From positions 1 through 42,504 of the forward strand of contig JAIQFL010000057.1 in the NCBI GenBank assembly GCA_020073365.1: a DNA stretch of 42,504 nt. Direction: 5' to 3'. The number at the start of each line of letters is the position of its first letter. The first letter of the stretch is position 1. The notes under the pieces are model-generated. The model ran no database searches. It was not told the DNA's origin and worked only from the letters and a program-made list of their open reading frames with translations. The position numbers and the translations under genes are program-made. Origin of the DNA: Terriglobia bacterium (GTDB lineage: Bacteria > Acidobacteriota > Terriglobia > Bryobacterales > Bryobacteraceae). Below, piece by piece: positions 1-7,453 of this stretch.

Positions 1-1047
1 GTGGAAGAACTGGGCAGCATCCCGGGCGATCTCGGGCTGTACGACCCAGACGTGGAGGGGCTGGACACAGCCCTCAAGATTTCGACCGCCAAACGGGCCG
101 AGGAAGCCGCCCTGTCCGCCGATCCGCGCATCACCAACTCCGAGGGCGCCTCCTTCGATACCCATGTGGGCCGCCACATTTTCGCGAACTCTCGCGGCTT
201 TGCCGGAGAGTACCGCTCCAGTTACTGCACCCTGAGCACGGTTCCCGTGGCGCGCGATGGCGACTCGATGGAGCGCGACTATTGGTTCACCATGGCGCGC
301 GGCTTCGCGGGGCTAGAGTCGCCCGAAGAAGTCGGCCGAATCGCGGCCCAGCGCGCCCTTCGCCGCCTGCATGCCGTGAAAGTCGACACCCAGAAGGTGC
401 CCGTGGTATTTGAACCGCGCACCGCCCGCACACTGCTCGATAACATTTTCGAGGCAGTGCATGGGATGTCCATCTACCGCCACGAATCCTTCCTGGCCGG
501 AAAGTTGGGCGAGAAGGTGGCAGTCGACAGTCTGACGGTGATCGACGATGCCACCATCCCCGGCCTGTTCGGCACTTCGCCCTTCGACGATGAAGGCGTC
601 CCCTCGCGCCGCACCGTGGTGATCGAGCGCGGCGTGCTGAGAAGCTACCTCATGAATACTTACGCGGCCCGCAAACTGGGTATGAAGACCACTGGGAACG
701 CCTCGCGCGGACTGACCGGCAACGCGGGCATCGGGCACGGGAACTTTTTCATCGAAAAGGGCGTCCAAACGCCGGGGCAGATTCTTGCGGGTATCTCCAA
801 CGGGTTCTACGTAACCGAGTTGATGGGTTTCGGCGTCAATATCGTCACCGGGGACTACTCGCGCGGAGCCGCGGGAATGTGGATTCGCAACGGAGAACTG
901 GCATTCGCGGTGTCGGAGGTTACGATTGCCGGGAATTTGAAGGAAATGCTCCTGGGCCTGGAGGCGATCGGCTCAGACCTGGAGTTTCGGGGCTCGGTGG
1001 CCGCCCCCACCTTGAAGATCGGAGAGATGACCGTTGGTGGCAAATAA
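1..1047 (+). CDS. pmbA: TldE/PmbA family metalloprotease subunit (5' end outside window)
   Basis: The 348 visible residues match the C-terminal three quarters of the TldD/PmbA (U62) family. The window opens in mid-protein, because full PmbA proteins are about 450 residues and the missing N-terminal part lies to the left. The GTG at position 1 is therefore probably an internal valine codon. Family-like segments include the ASFDTHVGR region and a glycine-rich C-terminal half with ERGVLRSYLMNTYAARKLG and NFFIEKG. PmbA/TldE partners with TldD, which carries the HExxxH zinc site. Together they trim peptides such as microcin precursors or degrade unfolded peptides in the cytoplasm. tldD usually sits directly upstream, so it is probably just outside the window. 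No HExxxH is visible here, as expected for the E subunit. Confidence 0.9.
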   Translation: MEELGSIPGDLGLYDPDVEGLDTALKISTAKRAEEAALSADPRITNSEGASFDTHVGRHIFANSRGFAGEYRSSYCTLSTVPVARDGDSMERDYWFTMARGFAGLESPEEVGRIAAQRALRRLHAVKVDTQKVPVVFEPRTARTLLDNIFEAVHGMSIYRHESFLAGKLGEKVAVDSLTVIDDATIPGLFGTSPFDDEGVPSRRTVVIERGVLRSYLMNTYAARKLGMKTTGNASRGLTGNAGIGHGNFFIEKGVQTPGQILAGISNGFYVTELMGFGVNIVTGDYSRGAAGMWIRNGELAFAVSEVTIAGNLKEMLLGLEAIGSDLEFRGSVAAPTLKIGEMTVGGK

Positions 1048-1519
1048 CACGGCGATTCCCGCAAAGCGGCCGGTTTCCATACCTCCTGCAGCCATTGTCA
1101 TTGGCGTCGTGCTGGTGGCCGGTCTGGCAGGCTTCTTCTATCTGGAGCGCGCGTCGAAGCAACCGCCGCCGCCCCCTCCCCCGCTGACCGGGCCGGCCAA
1201 GGCCTACGTGCGCAGCCTGAAACTCGGCGACGTGCAGATGACCGCCCACGAAAGCTACATGAAGCAATCGGTGGTGGAAATTACCGGCAAGATCGAAAAC
1301 GCCGGCGACCGGGTGCTGGACGTGGTCGAAATCAATTGCGTCTTCTACGACGCCTACGGCCAAATGGTGCTGCGTCAACGGGTACCCATCGTGAGCAAGA
1401 AGATGGGCGGCCTGGCGCCCGGCGAGACCAAGTCCTTCCGTATGCCCTTCGACAACATCCCGGAAAGCTGGAACCAGGCGATGCCGCAAATGGTGATCGC
1501 CCGCATAGACTTTACGTAA
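1037..1519 (+). CDS. Small membrane-anchored protein with FxLYD/DUF3426-like domain
   Basis: About 160 residues, overlapping the end of pmbA by 11 bases and so translationally coupled to it. TTG 1034 and GTG 1037 are both possible starts, served by GGAGAG at 1021-1026. A single membrane segment lies near residues 17-38 (AIVIGVVLVAGLAGFFYL), followed by a run of seven prolines. The C-terminal 110 residues look like a beta-sandwich of the FxLYD/DUF3426 type (VVEITGKIENAGDRVLDVVE, then GGLAPGETKSFRMPFDNIP), a fold typical of domains displayed outside the membrane. Topology would be a short cytoplasmic N-terminus with the domain in the periplasm. The role is unknown. Coupling to pmbA may be operon economy rather than shared function. 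Confidence 0.75.
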   Translation: MANNTAIPAKRPVSIPPAAIVIGVVLVAGLAGFFYLERASKQPPPPPPPLTGPAKAYVRSLKLGDVQMTAHESYMKQSVVEITGKIENAGDRVLDVVEINCVFYDAYGQMVLRQRVPIVSKKMGGLAPGETKSFRMPFDNIPESWNQAMPQMVIARIDFT

Positions 1520-1934
1520 CCCGGGCGTTTTCCGGTCGCGGATCCCGGGGCAGGTTTCGCGCCGGCATTCAGCCCGCGTCTCCCTGAGTGAAAGGGATAC
1601 TAACTCATCTCACTTAGGTATACCCTCATCGCCATTCTTGGGATCTCCTGTGAATTGTGGAGCTTGGGGAGCGGTTTTCGGCCACTCGAGCGGGATGGAC
1701 GGCGGCAACAGTGAACGGGCCGTAGCCGTCAGTTATGAATCGAAAGTACTGGACGTACCCGCATCATTTCAAGATAAACACCTCTGCTTATCCATTGCAG
1801 ATACGATCCTCCATTGATAAACTCGGGATCGGAAGGACTAGCAACTAGCAGCAGGAACCAGCTCTAGGAACTAGCTCTAGGAACCAGGAACCAGCTCAAG
1901 GAATTGGCTCTAGTCTCGGGTAAGGAGGTATCTG
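1520..1934. other. Gene-poor stretch upstream of small Cys-rich ORF
   Basis: 415 bases without a convincing gene. The left part (about 1585-1615) has a weak AGTGA/TCACT inverted repeat shortly after the preceding gene, too loose to call a terminator. The right part contains the 13-bp tandem repeat at 1853-1911 and the strong ribosome binding site AAGGAGGT at 1922-1929 for the next ORF. I see no clear promoter. Confidence 0.5.
1853..1911. repeat. 13-bp imperfect tandem repeat (AGGAACCAGCTCT)
   Basis: Four units of 13 bases, AGGAACCAGCTCT or close variants, lie at 1853-1865, 1866-1878, 1886-1898 and 1899-1911. A half unit (AGGAACC) is inserted at 1879-1885. A related stretch (ACTAGCAGCAGGAACC) leads in. 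The array stops 10 bases before the Shine-Dalgarno of the ORF at 1935, so it would lie in that gene's 5' untranslated region or promoter. Slippage could change its copy number. Confidence 0.85.
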
Positions 1935-2198
1935 TTGGAACTATCCGATCCGTCGTTGATTGCCGCCCTTGTCGCCACCCAATTCGGAGAGAGCTCCGCC
2001 CCACGCAGGCCTGACCGCCAGCGCGGCGCAGCGCCTGCCACACGGCGCCGCCGGTCGTGCCAGTGTGGATCCTGTGCTACTTGTCTGGACAACGCGAAGT
2101 GGGAACGGATCTTCTCCGAGAAATTTGCGGATGCCGATTACTACAAGCCTCGACCAGTCTGGGGCGCATCATCCCTCGGTTGGCTACGTTCGTACTGA
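1935..2198 (+). CDS. Small protein with C-x-C-x2-C-x2-C motif
   Basis: An 87-residue ORF starting with TTG at 1935, placed 5 bases after a near-perfect Shine-Dalgarno (AAGGAGGT, 1922-1929). This is the best argument that it is translated. The N-terminal third is hydrophobic and acidic (ELSDPSLIAALVATQFGES), then comes an Arg/Pro-rich linker. Residues about 43-51 give CQCGSCATC, a compact four-cysteine motif that could bind zinc or a metal cluster. An aromatic and charged block follows (DNAKWERIFSEKFADADYY) with a Ser/Trp-rich tail. The amino-acid use is that of a real protein, unlike the Arg-rich shadow frames nearby. I cannot assign a family. A zinc-ribbon-like regulator or a short conserved acidobacterial protein are both possible. 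Confidence 0.65.
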   Translation: MELSDPSLIAALVATQFGESSAPRRPDRQRGAAPATRRRRSCQCGSCATCLDNAKWERIFSEKFADADYYKPRPVWGASSLGWLRSY

Positions 2199-2756
2199 CT
2201 CACGGGCAGGCACGCGAATAAGTTTCGGGTGAAGGTTGTGTGCGCGGTTCGACGACAGAACTGCCATCGGCCAATTCCCCTTAGCTTAGGTCCAGATCCG
2301 CCACACAGTTCGTGCAGTTCGTGCAGGGTGTTCACGACCGATGCGGCGCCGGTCTTTACCGTTGCGCGAATCGCACTGGCGAAGGCGGCGCAAGCCTCCA
2401 CCCCGATCGTTGTTGGCATGCTGGCCGGCGGCAATCGCCACACTGCTCCAGATGTGCGCCGATGCCTCGCGTCAACTCGAGACTTCTGCCCGGCCGAACA
2501 TGTAATCGTCAGAAAGCATCGCCCACTCAGGATCCCACAAGCCGTCAATCGATAGAGTCTCAGCCTGGTAGCGCCCGTCAGACTTCTTGACCCCTGTGCA
2601 TCAATCGAATTCACTTGGGGTCTCGAAGTTCTAGTACGTCCAGTGGATACGTCGTGAGATAACGTCTGAGCATTGTGCACTATCAGAGAGCCAAATCGAA
2701 AACAAACGCTCATCACAGGGCGTGATTCATTCGGCCAGACTTTGAGGAGAGCATCT
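2199..2756. other. Non-coding or decayed stretch before PEP-CTERM gene
   Basis: 558 bases with no intact gene. Present are a short direct repeat GTTCGTGCA (twice, about 2308-2325) and, on the minus strand at 2472-2591, a 39-codon reading stretch of protein-like composition that lacks a start codon (see findings). The last 15 bases hold GAGGAGAG, the ribosome binding site of the next gene. The promoter of that gene must lie here, but I cannot place it with confidence. Confidence 0.45.
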
Positions 2757-3422
2757 ATGCGCATCTACATCGGTATATTAGTTTTGACTTTTGCATCAAT
2801 GTCCGCGTCTGCGGATACGGTAACGATCACTGGCTTGGGCAACGGCCATGGCTGGAACGACGGTCACTACTACACGGGCTACGTGACTCTAGATTTTGAC
2901 GGGAAGGTGTTTCCGGGACTCTGCATTGATGCCCTTCATGAGACCACGAAGGATTCTTGGGATGCGCTCTACATCCCGCTCACCGATGCGGCAGATGTCG
3001 CCGCTGTCATGTCGGTCTACTTTGGGATCGACGATACCGCCGTTTACTCTCCGAAACTGTTCGCCGACATGGCGGGCTTTGCCATGTTGAGCGGCATCGG
3101 TTCGGACAAGACGGCAAACGACAACATCCAGCACGACGTGTGGGCGCAGTTCGCTCCCCTCAAGTACACCGACTCGGGCATTCTTTCCGACTACATTAAC
3201 GGACACGCCGCGATGGACCCCGCGCAGTTCGGACTCATCGTGGACGCCCGGTATGCGAATGGCGGCGACCTGCAACAAGCGTTCCTCGTCGATAGCCCGA
3301 CCCCCACGCCGGAACCAGCTTCTGTCTTCATGGTCGGTACCGCCTTGGTGGCGATCAGTACGCTGCTGCGGAAGCGTCGCCGGCAAACCGCCCCGGCAAC
3401 TCAGTCGCGTAGGCCAAGCTAA
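2757..3422 (+). CDS. PEP-CTERM sorting-domain exported protein
   Basis: 221 residues. ATG 2757 is chosen because GAGGAGAG precedes it and a Sec signal peptide starts there (residues 1-19, hydrophobic core IYIGILVLTFASMSASA, cleavage after SAD or SA). An upstream in-frame ATG at 2673 would bury that signal. The C-terminus has the tripartite PEP-CTERM signal: PEP motif after a Thr/Pro linker (TPTPEPASVF), a hydrophobic helix (MVGTALVAISTLL) and a basic tail (RKRRRQ). Proteins of this class are recognised by an exosortase (EpsH family), which cleaves at PEP and couples export to exopolysaccharide or surface attachment. No exosortase gene is visible in the window. The mature part (GNGHGWNDGHYYTGYVTLDF...) is of unknown function and contains a single Cys. 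The gene converges on the GH28 gene. Confidence 0.85.
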   Translation: MRIYIGILVLTFASMSASADTVTITGLGNGHGWNDGHYYTGYVTLDFDGKVFPGLCIDALHETTKDSWDALYIPLTDAADVAAVMSVYFGIDDTAVYSPKLFADMAGFAMLSGIGSDKTANDNIQHDVWAQFAPLKYTDSGILSDYINGHAAMDPAQFGLIVDARYANGGDLQQAFLVDSPTPTPEPASVFMVGTALVAISTLLRKRRRQTAPATQSRRPS

Positions 3423-3454
3423 TCAGGCTGATTGCGGCGACCGTCGGGCCGCGT

Positions 3455-4852
3455 TCACAGCCTGGGGGGATCGATGCTGGCGGCGCCATCGAGTCCCGTG
3501 CCGGTCACGTTGTGGATGGCGATCAGCGGCCCGGCATAGCCAGTGACTTTGATGTCGCGGATCTCGGCCTTCTTGATGTTCGCCAGGGTAATCCCTTTGG
3601 CGCAGGTCCCCGTCACGTTGACCAGCGAGAAGCCGTCGAGAGGTTTGTTGGGGTGTATGCCGGTGCCGTCCACCAGAACCGGGCAATCGGTGACCCGAAC
3701 GTTCGAGAACCGGAGGTTCTTGATGGTGGGGATGCCTTCGTCGCCGGGCACCGGTTCCTGATCTTGAATGCCGCTGCCGAGAATGTTGAAGCGGAGGAAC
3801 CCGCCGCTGGCGCCCGACACGTCCAGGTCATCTGCCACGATATCCTCGATGAACGCGCCGCGGCCGGGCCGGCTCTTGATGTAGATGGCGAAAGTCCGGG
3901 CGCGCGTGAACCTGGTGTGTTCGATGCGGACGTTGCGAATGCCGCCGGAGGTCTCGCTGCCGATCCCGATGCACGCGAAAATGGAATCCGCCAAGGTGCA
4001 GTTGGTGATGAGCACGTCTTCGGTGGTTCTGAGCAGGGAGTAGCCTTCCATGCCGCGCCCCGACTTGAGGGAGATGCAGTCATCGCCGGTCGAGATGTCG
4101 CAGCCCTCGATCCGGACATGCTTTGAGGAATCGATATCGATGCCGTCGCCGTTGCCGCCGGTGCTGCGCATGGTAAGGTTCTTGATCAGGATATTCTCGC
4201 AGTAGGTGGGGTGCAGGGACCACATCAGCCGGTAGTCGGTGGAGAAATCTTCGAAGCGGATGTCCCTGCAGCCGATGGGCTCGATCAGGGCGGGGTGGCG
4301 CAGGGGGTTTTGGGCATTAGGCCGGCCGCCGAGGGCGGGATTGCCGGCGATCTTGCCTGGTCCGATGACGCCGATATGGCTGGCATCCATCGCATAAATG
4401 AGGCCGGCGCGCCCCTGTATCCACTTGCCTTCCCAGCGCACCTGTGTGACGGGATAGTCGGCGAAGTCCGGGGTGCCGAGAATGGTGGCTTCCCTCTCGA
4501 GGCGGAGCGTAGTATTGGATCGGAGAGCGATGGCCCCGGTGAGGTAGGTACCGGCAGGCACGAGCGCTTCGCCTCCGCCCAGCACCCAGCAGCGATCGAT
4601 GGCCTGCTGGATGGCGGCGGTGTCCTTGGTCATCCCGTCGCCGCTAGCTCCGAAGTCCCGGATGTTGAGGGTGAGCTTGGGCCTCGGCGCGCCCGGTGCG
4701 GCGGCCGGCGTCGGGTCCTTACCTGGTAATTGTTGAGCCGTGGTGCGATTGACGAGTGAGGAGGCCACCGGAGCGGCCATCAAGCTCCGGGCGGCCCGCT
4801 TCAGGAAGCTTCGGCGCGCCAGGTCTTCATCGATCCTGCGGAACACTCGCAT
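3455..4852 (-). CDS. Glycoside hydrolase family 28 (polygalacturonase-like), Tat-exported
   Basis: 465 residues. ATG at 4850-4852 follows GAGGGAGAAG. The N-terminus carries a twin-arginine signal (RRSFLK at 13-18, then AARSLMAAPVASS), so the enzyme should be exported folded. The body is a right-handed beta-helix that begins with the pectinase-like FGASGDGMTKDTAAIQQAID (67-86). GH28 signature elements follow in order: NGDGID (234-239), GDDC (256-259), GIGSETSGG (296-304) and IYIKS (323-327). These correspond to the NTD, DD, GHG and RIK motifs of polygalacturonases. The GHG histidine reads as IGS, as in many bacterial exo-acting members, so substrate (homogalacturonan or rhamnogalacturonan) and endo/exo mode are uncertain. 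It lies 58 bases downstream of the winged-helix regulator on the same strand and is probably cotranscribed. Confidence 0.88.
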   Translation of the reverse strand: MRVFRRIDEDLARRSFLKRAARSLMAAPVASSLVNRTTAQQLPGKDPTPAAAPGAPRPKLTLNIRDFGASGDGMTKDTAAIQQAIDRCWVLGGGEALVPAGTYLTGAIALRSNTTLRLEREATILGTPDFADYPVTQVRWEGKWIQGRAGLIYAMDASHIGVIGPGKIAGNPALGGRPNAQNPLRHPALIEPIGCRDIRFEDFSTDYRLMWSLHPTYCENILIKNLTMRSTGGNGDGIDIDSSKHVRIEGCDISTGDDCISLKSGRGMEGYSLLRTTEDVLITNCTLADSIFACIGIGSETSGGIRNVRIEHTRFTRARTFAIYIKSRPGRGAFIEDIVADDLDVSGASGGFLRFNILGSGIQDQEPVPGDEGIPTIKNLRFSNVRVTDCPVLVDGTGIHPNKPLDGFSLVNVTGTCAKGITLANIKKAEIRDIKVTGYAGPLIAIHNVTGTGLDGAASIDPPRL

Positions 4853-4910
4853 CTACTTCTCCCTCAAATGAAAACATGAGCTGCGTTACTCTGACGATGG
4901 CGATATTCAG

Positions 4911-7250
4911 TCATCTGCTCTCGCTCGGCACGCGCCGCCGTAGCTCATCGAAGAAGTTCAGCAGGAACGTCAGGCTGGTCGCAGGTTTCTGCTCCGCTGT
5001 TCCGTCCGCATAGAGGACTACGGCGACGCGCTTCCCGTCCGGAGCTACGTCATAGGAGTAAAGTTCGCCCAAGTCCAGCACGGGCTTCTCGGACCAGACT
5101 GTTGGCTCGCCCGACACAAAGGAATCGCCAATGACCTTGTAACCCGCGACCATGAGCTTTTTGGGACGATAGTCCAGATAGAACAACTCACGGCCGTTCC
5201 GGGACCAAACGGGGTGTGTTCCGCCGGTAGGTGAAACTCGCCATTTTCCTCCTGGTCCTGGAAACGGACGAACGTAGAGCTCAATGTGCCCCGATTCAAG
5301 AGAGGAATACGCCAGCCATCGCCCATCAGGCGAGAAGGCCGCTTCCGTGCGGGCGACAACCGGTGGATCCGAAGTTGTTTGCAAGAACAACTCCGCCTTT
5401 CCGAGTCGAAGACCGTCGTGGCCGCTTTCGAGCGGGGCCGTCCATATGGCGCCTCCAGTGGCGAAGTCCCAAATGGCCAGCCGCTTTCCGTCCGGCGATA
5501 GGGAGGCGGGAAATACTCCCGTCGTCAGGTCCGCCAGTCGTCGCGTTTCGCCCCCACCATCGGCTCGGCCTGCGTAGATTCCCGGGTTTGGCTGGCTCAC
5601 CGAACGGAAGATGACGCTCCGGCCGTCCGCCGTCCAAACCGGGCTATCATTCACGCCTTCGAAGGAGGTAAGGCGCGATGCAGTGCCCAGCTCCAGGTTC
5701 TGAACCCAGATGTCCTGAACCCAGATACCTTGGGAGCTTCGCCCACTCATCGAAAACGCCAGGCGCGTGCCGTCGGGAGAGAAACGCGGACTGGCGTAAA
5801 ATCCAGGCGCGGCCTGCAAAGGCGAGAGTTTGCCGGCGCGATCGAGCCAGAAGATCGAGTTGCGAGAGTCTCGCGGTTGGCTTACGTATACCAGACTGCC
5901 ATTTTGAGAGAAGTCGTAATTCCAGCCTTCAGACCTTCCGCCCATATCCTCGAGGACAGGCTGCGGCGCTCCTTTCACTTTAAGCGTCTGCAGATCGAAT
6001 GGCGCGGCCAACAGCACATTCTGACGAAGAGAGACGAGATGTCCGCTGGGTAGATACCGGCCCAAAATGCCCCCTTGCTGAACGGTCTTCCGCTCGCCGC
6101 TTTTGAGCGAGAACGCGTCGATATTGCCGTTCTCGTAGTCTCCGCTCGACGATGTAAACAGGACGGCCTCACCGCCCGGTAAAACCTGGGGCCAGCGGTA
6201 GATTTCGCCGCGCTCTTGCTTCAACTTCAGTAATACAGGAGGGCCGCCGGTGGCAGGAACGCGTGAGAGTCCGACGGCTACATTCAGCGCAGCGATGATG
6301 TTGCCATCGTCTCCCCAACTTCCTGTCGGGTAAAACAGAGACGCGCGCCCAGCGGCGTGCGTGTCAGCTTCACACAGAGTCACTGGCTGGCCGCCCTCGA
6401 CCGCGATCTTCTTCAGTTTGCCCTGGGCAAAGAATGCGATCCATTGCCCATCCGGAGAAAAGAAGGGCGAGGCTGCGCCTTCCGTGGCCGCGCCTTCCGT
6501 GCCAGGGAGGAGCGTTAGCTGACTCTGATCGAGCCGGCGCGTGGCCAGCCGGACCTTGCCGTCGGTGCCGCTCACTGAGACTGCCAGGCGCGTACCGTCC
6601 CGCGAAAGCGCCAGAAGCGACCCTGCCCCGTAGCCAGCCGCCGTTATCTCGGGTCCCAATTCGATGCTGAGCCGCACCAGCGGTTGTGGCACGGGCCGCG
6701 TGGAGCGCCACCAGCCGGCCGCGCCACCGATGGCGATGCCGATCATGAGTACGACGCCGAAGATCCCAAGCCGCCACGCGCTCAGCCTGCCCGCCACCTC
6801 CTGGGTAGCGGTCACGGCAGGCTGGGGAGCGGACACGGCAGGCTCGGCTTCGCCGTTGGCTGGCGCCCTTAACCCTTCGCGGGCCGGTTGAGCGTTCTCC
6901 AGCGCCGATAGCGGCTCAACCGGCGCGATAAAGCGGTAGCCCTTCCGCCCCACCGTCTCGACATACCGCGGCGTGTCCGCGGAGTCTCCCAGCGCCTGTC
7001 TCAGGCGGGTGACCGCCACATTCAGCCCACGTTCGTAATCCACAAACGTGCCTTCGGGCCAGATCCTTCGAATCAAGTCCTCCCGGGTACAGATTTCGCC
7101 CGGCGCCTCAAGCAGGCACAGTAGAAGCTTGAGGGGTTGATCCTGCACCCGGATGCGAATGCCGTGCTTGCGCAGTTCGCCCGACGCCCGGTTGAGCTCG
7201 AACACACCGAAATGCAGCGGACGGCGGTCCAATTCCCGCTGAGCGCCCAT
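4911..7250 (-). CDS. Membrane winged-helix regulator with TolB-like WD40 propeller (CadC/ToxR-like)
   Basis: 779 residues. Residues about 12-108 form an OmpR/PhoB-type winged-helix domain (FGVFELNRASGELRKHG, then LLEAPGEICTREDLIRRIWP and YVETVGRKGYRFIAPV). A Pro/Ala-rich linker and one membrane helix follow at about 165-187 (LGIFGVVLMIGIAIGGAAGWW). The rest, about 195-779, is a TolB/PD40-type beta-propeller with repeated SPDG-W/R motifs (FSPDGQWIAFF, FSPDGTRLAFS, LSPDGKRLAIW, FSPDGRWLAYS). The arrangement matches one-component regulators: DNA binding in the cytoplasm, ligand sensing in the periplasm. It is divergent from the TonB-receptor gene with 203 bases between the two starts, so it may control both the receptor operon and the downstream GH28 gene. 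The target is inferred from context only. No strong Shine-Dalgarno is seen before ATG 7250. Confidence 0.88.
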   Translation of the reverse strand: MGAQRELDRRPLHFGVFELNRASGELRKHGIRIRVQDQPLKLLLCLLEAPGEICTREDLIRRIWPEGTFVDYERGLNVAVTRLRQALGDSADTPRYVETVGRKGYRFIAPVEPLSALENAQPAREGLRAPANGEAEPAVSAPQPAVTATQEVAGRLSAWRLGIFGVVLMIGIAIGGAAGWWRSTRPVPQPLVRLSIELGPEITAAGYGAGSLLALSRDGTRLAVSVSGTDGKVRLATRRLDQSQLTLLPGTEGAATEGAASPFFSPDGQWIAFFAQGKLKKIAVEGGQPVTLCEADTHAAGRASLFYPTGSWGDDGNIIAALNVAVGLSRVPATGGPPVLLKLKQERGEIYRWPQVLPGGEAVLFTSSSGDYENGNIDAFSLKSGERKTVQQGGILGRYLPSGHLVSLRQNVLLAAPFDLQTLKVKGAPQPVLEDMGGRSEGWNYDFSQNGSLVYVSQPRDSRNSIFWLDRAGKLSPLQAAPGFYASPRFSPDGTRLAFSMSGRSSQGIWVQDIWVQNLELGTASRLTSFEGVNDSPVWTADGRSVIFRSVSQPNPGIYAGRADGGGETRRLADLTTGVFPASLSPDGKRLAIWDFATGGAIWTAPLESGHDGLRLGKAELFLQTTSDPPVVARTEAAFSPDGRWLAYSSLESGHIELYVRPFPGPGGKWRVSPTGGTHPVWSRNGRELFYLDYRPKKLMVAGYKVIGDSFVSGEPTVWSEKPVLDLGELYSYDVAPDGKRVAVVLYADGTAEQKPATSLTFLLNFFDELRRRVPSESR

Positions 7251-7373
7251 AGGCCATCTAGTTTACCAGGGTCGGATGGCGGGCAGGCGTTGCGTAATCG
7301 GTTGCCATAACCTATTTCCTATGAACGCATTGTCTCGTAGTATTATTTTTGTGCACTGGTTCTCGGTGGGGAA

Positions 7374-7403
7374 TTGAAATATCTCGCCAGGAAGCCGTAT
7401 GCT
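7374..7403 (+). promoter_or_regulatory. Candidate sigma-70-type promoter for the TonB-receptor operon
   Basis: TTGAAA at 7374-7379 and TATGCT at 7398-7403 are separated by 18 bases, about 50 bases before the ATG at 7454. The spacing and hexamers fit a vegetative promoter. It sits in the 203-base divergent region between the winged-helix regulator and the receptor gene. This is a pattern match only, and acidobacterial promoters may differ. Confidence 0.3.
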
Positions 7404-7453
7404 GCCCTGCAAACGCGGTCGCTCGCACGGCGAACGCAGGAGGGAAGAGGGCA

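Noticed and set aside
2141..2764. Minus-strand open frame of 207 codons in the gene-poor stretch
   Set aside because: Composition is Arg/Ser/Thr-rich, no ribosome site or motif is seen, and it overlaps the start of the PEP-CTERM gene and the end of the small Cys-rich ORF.
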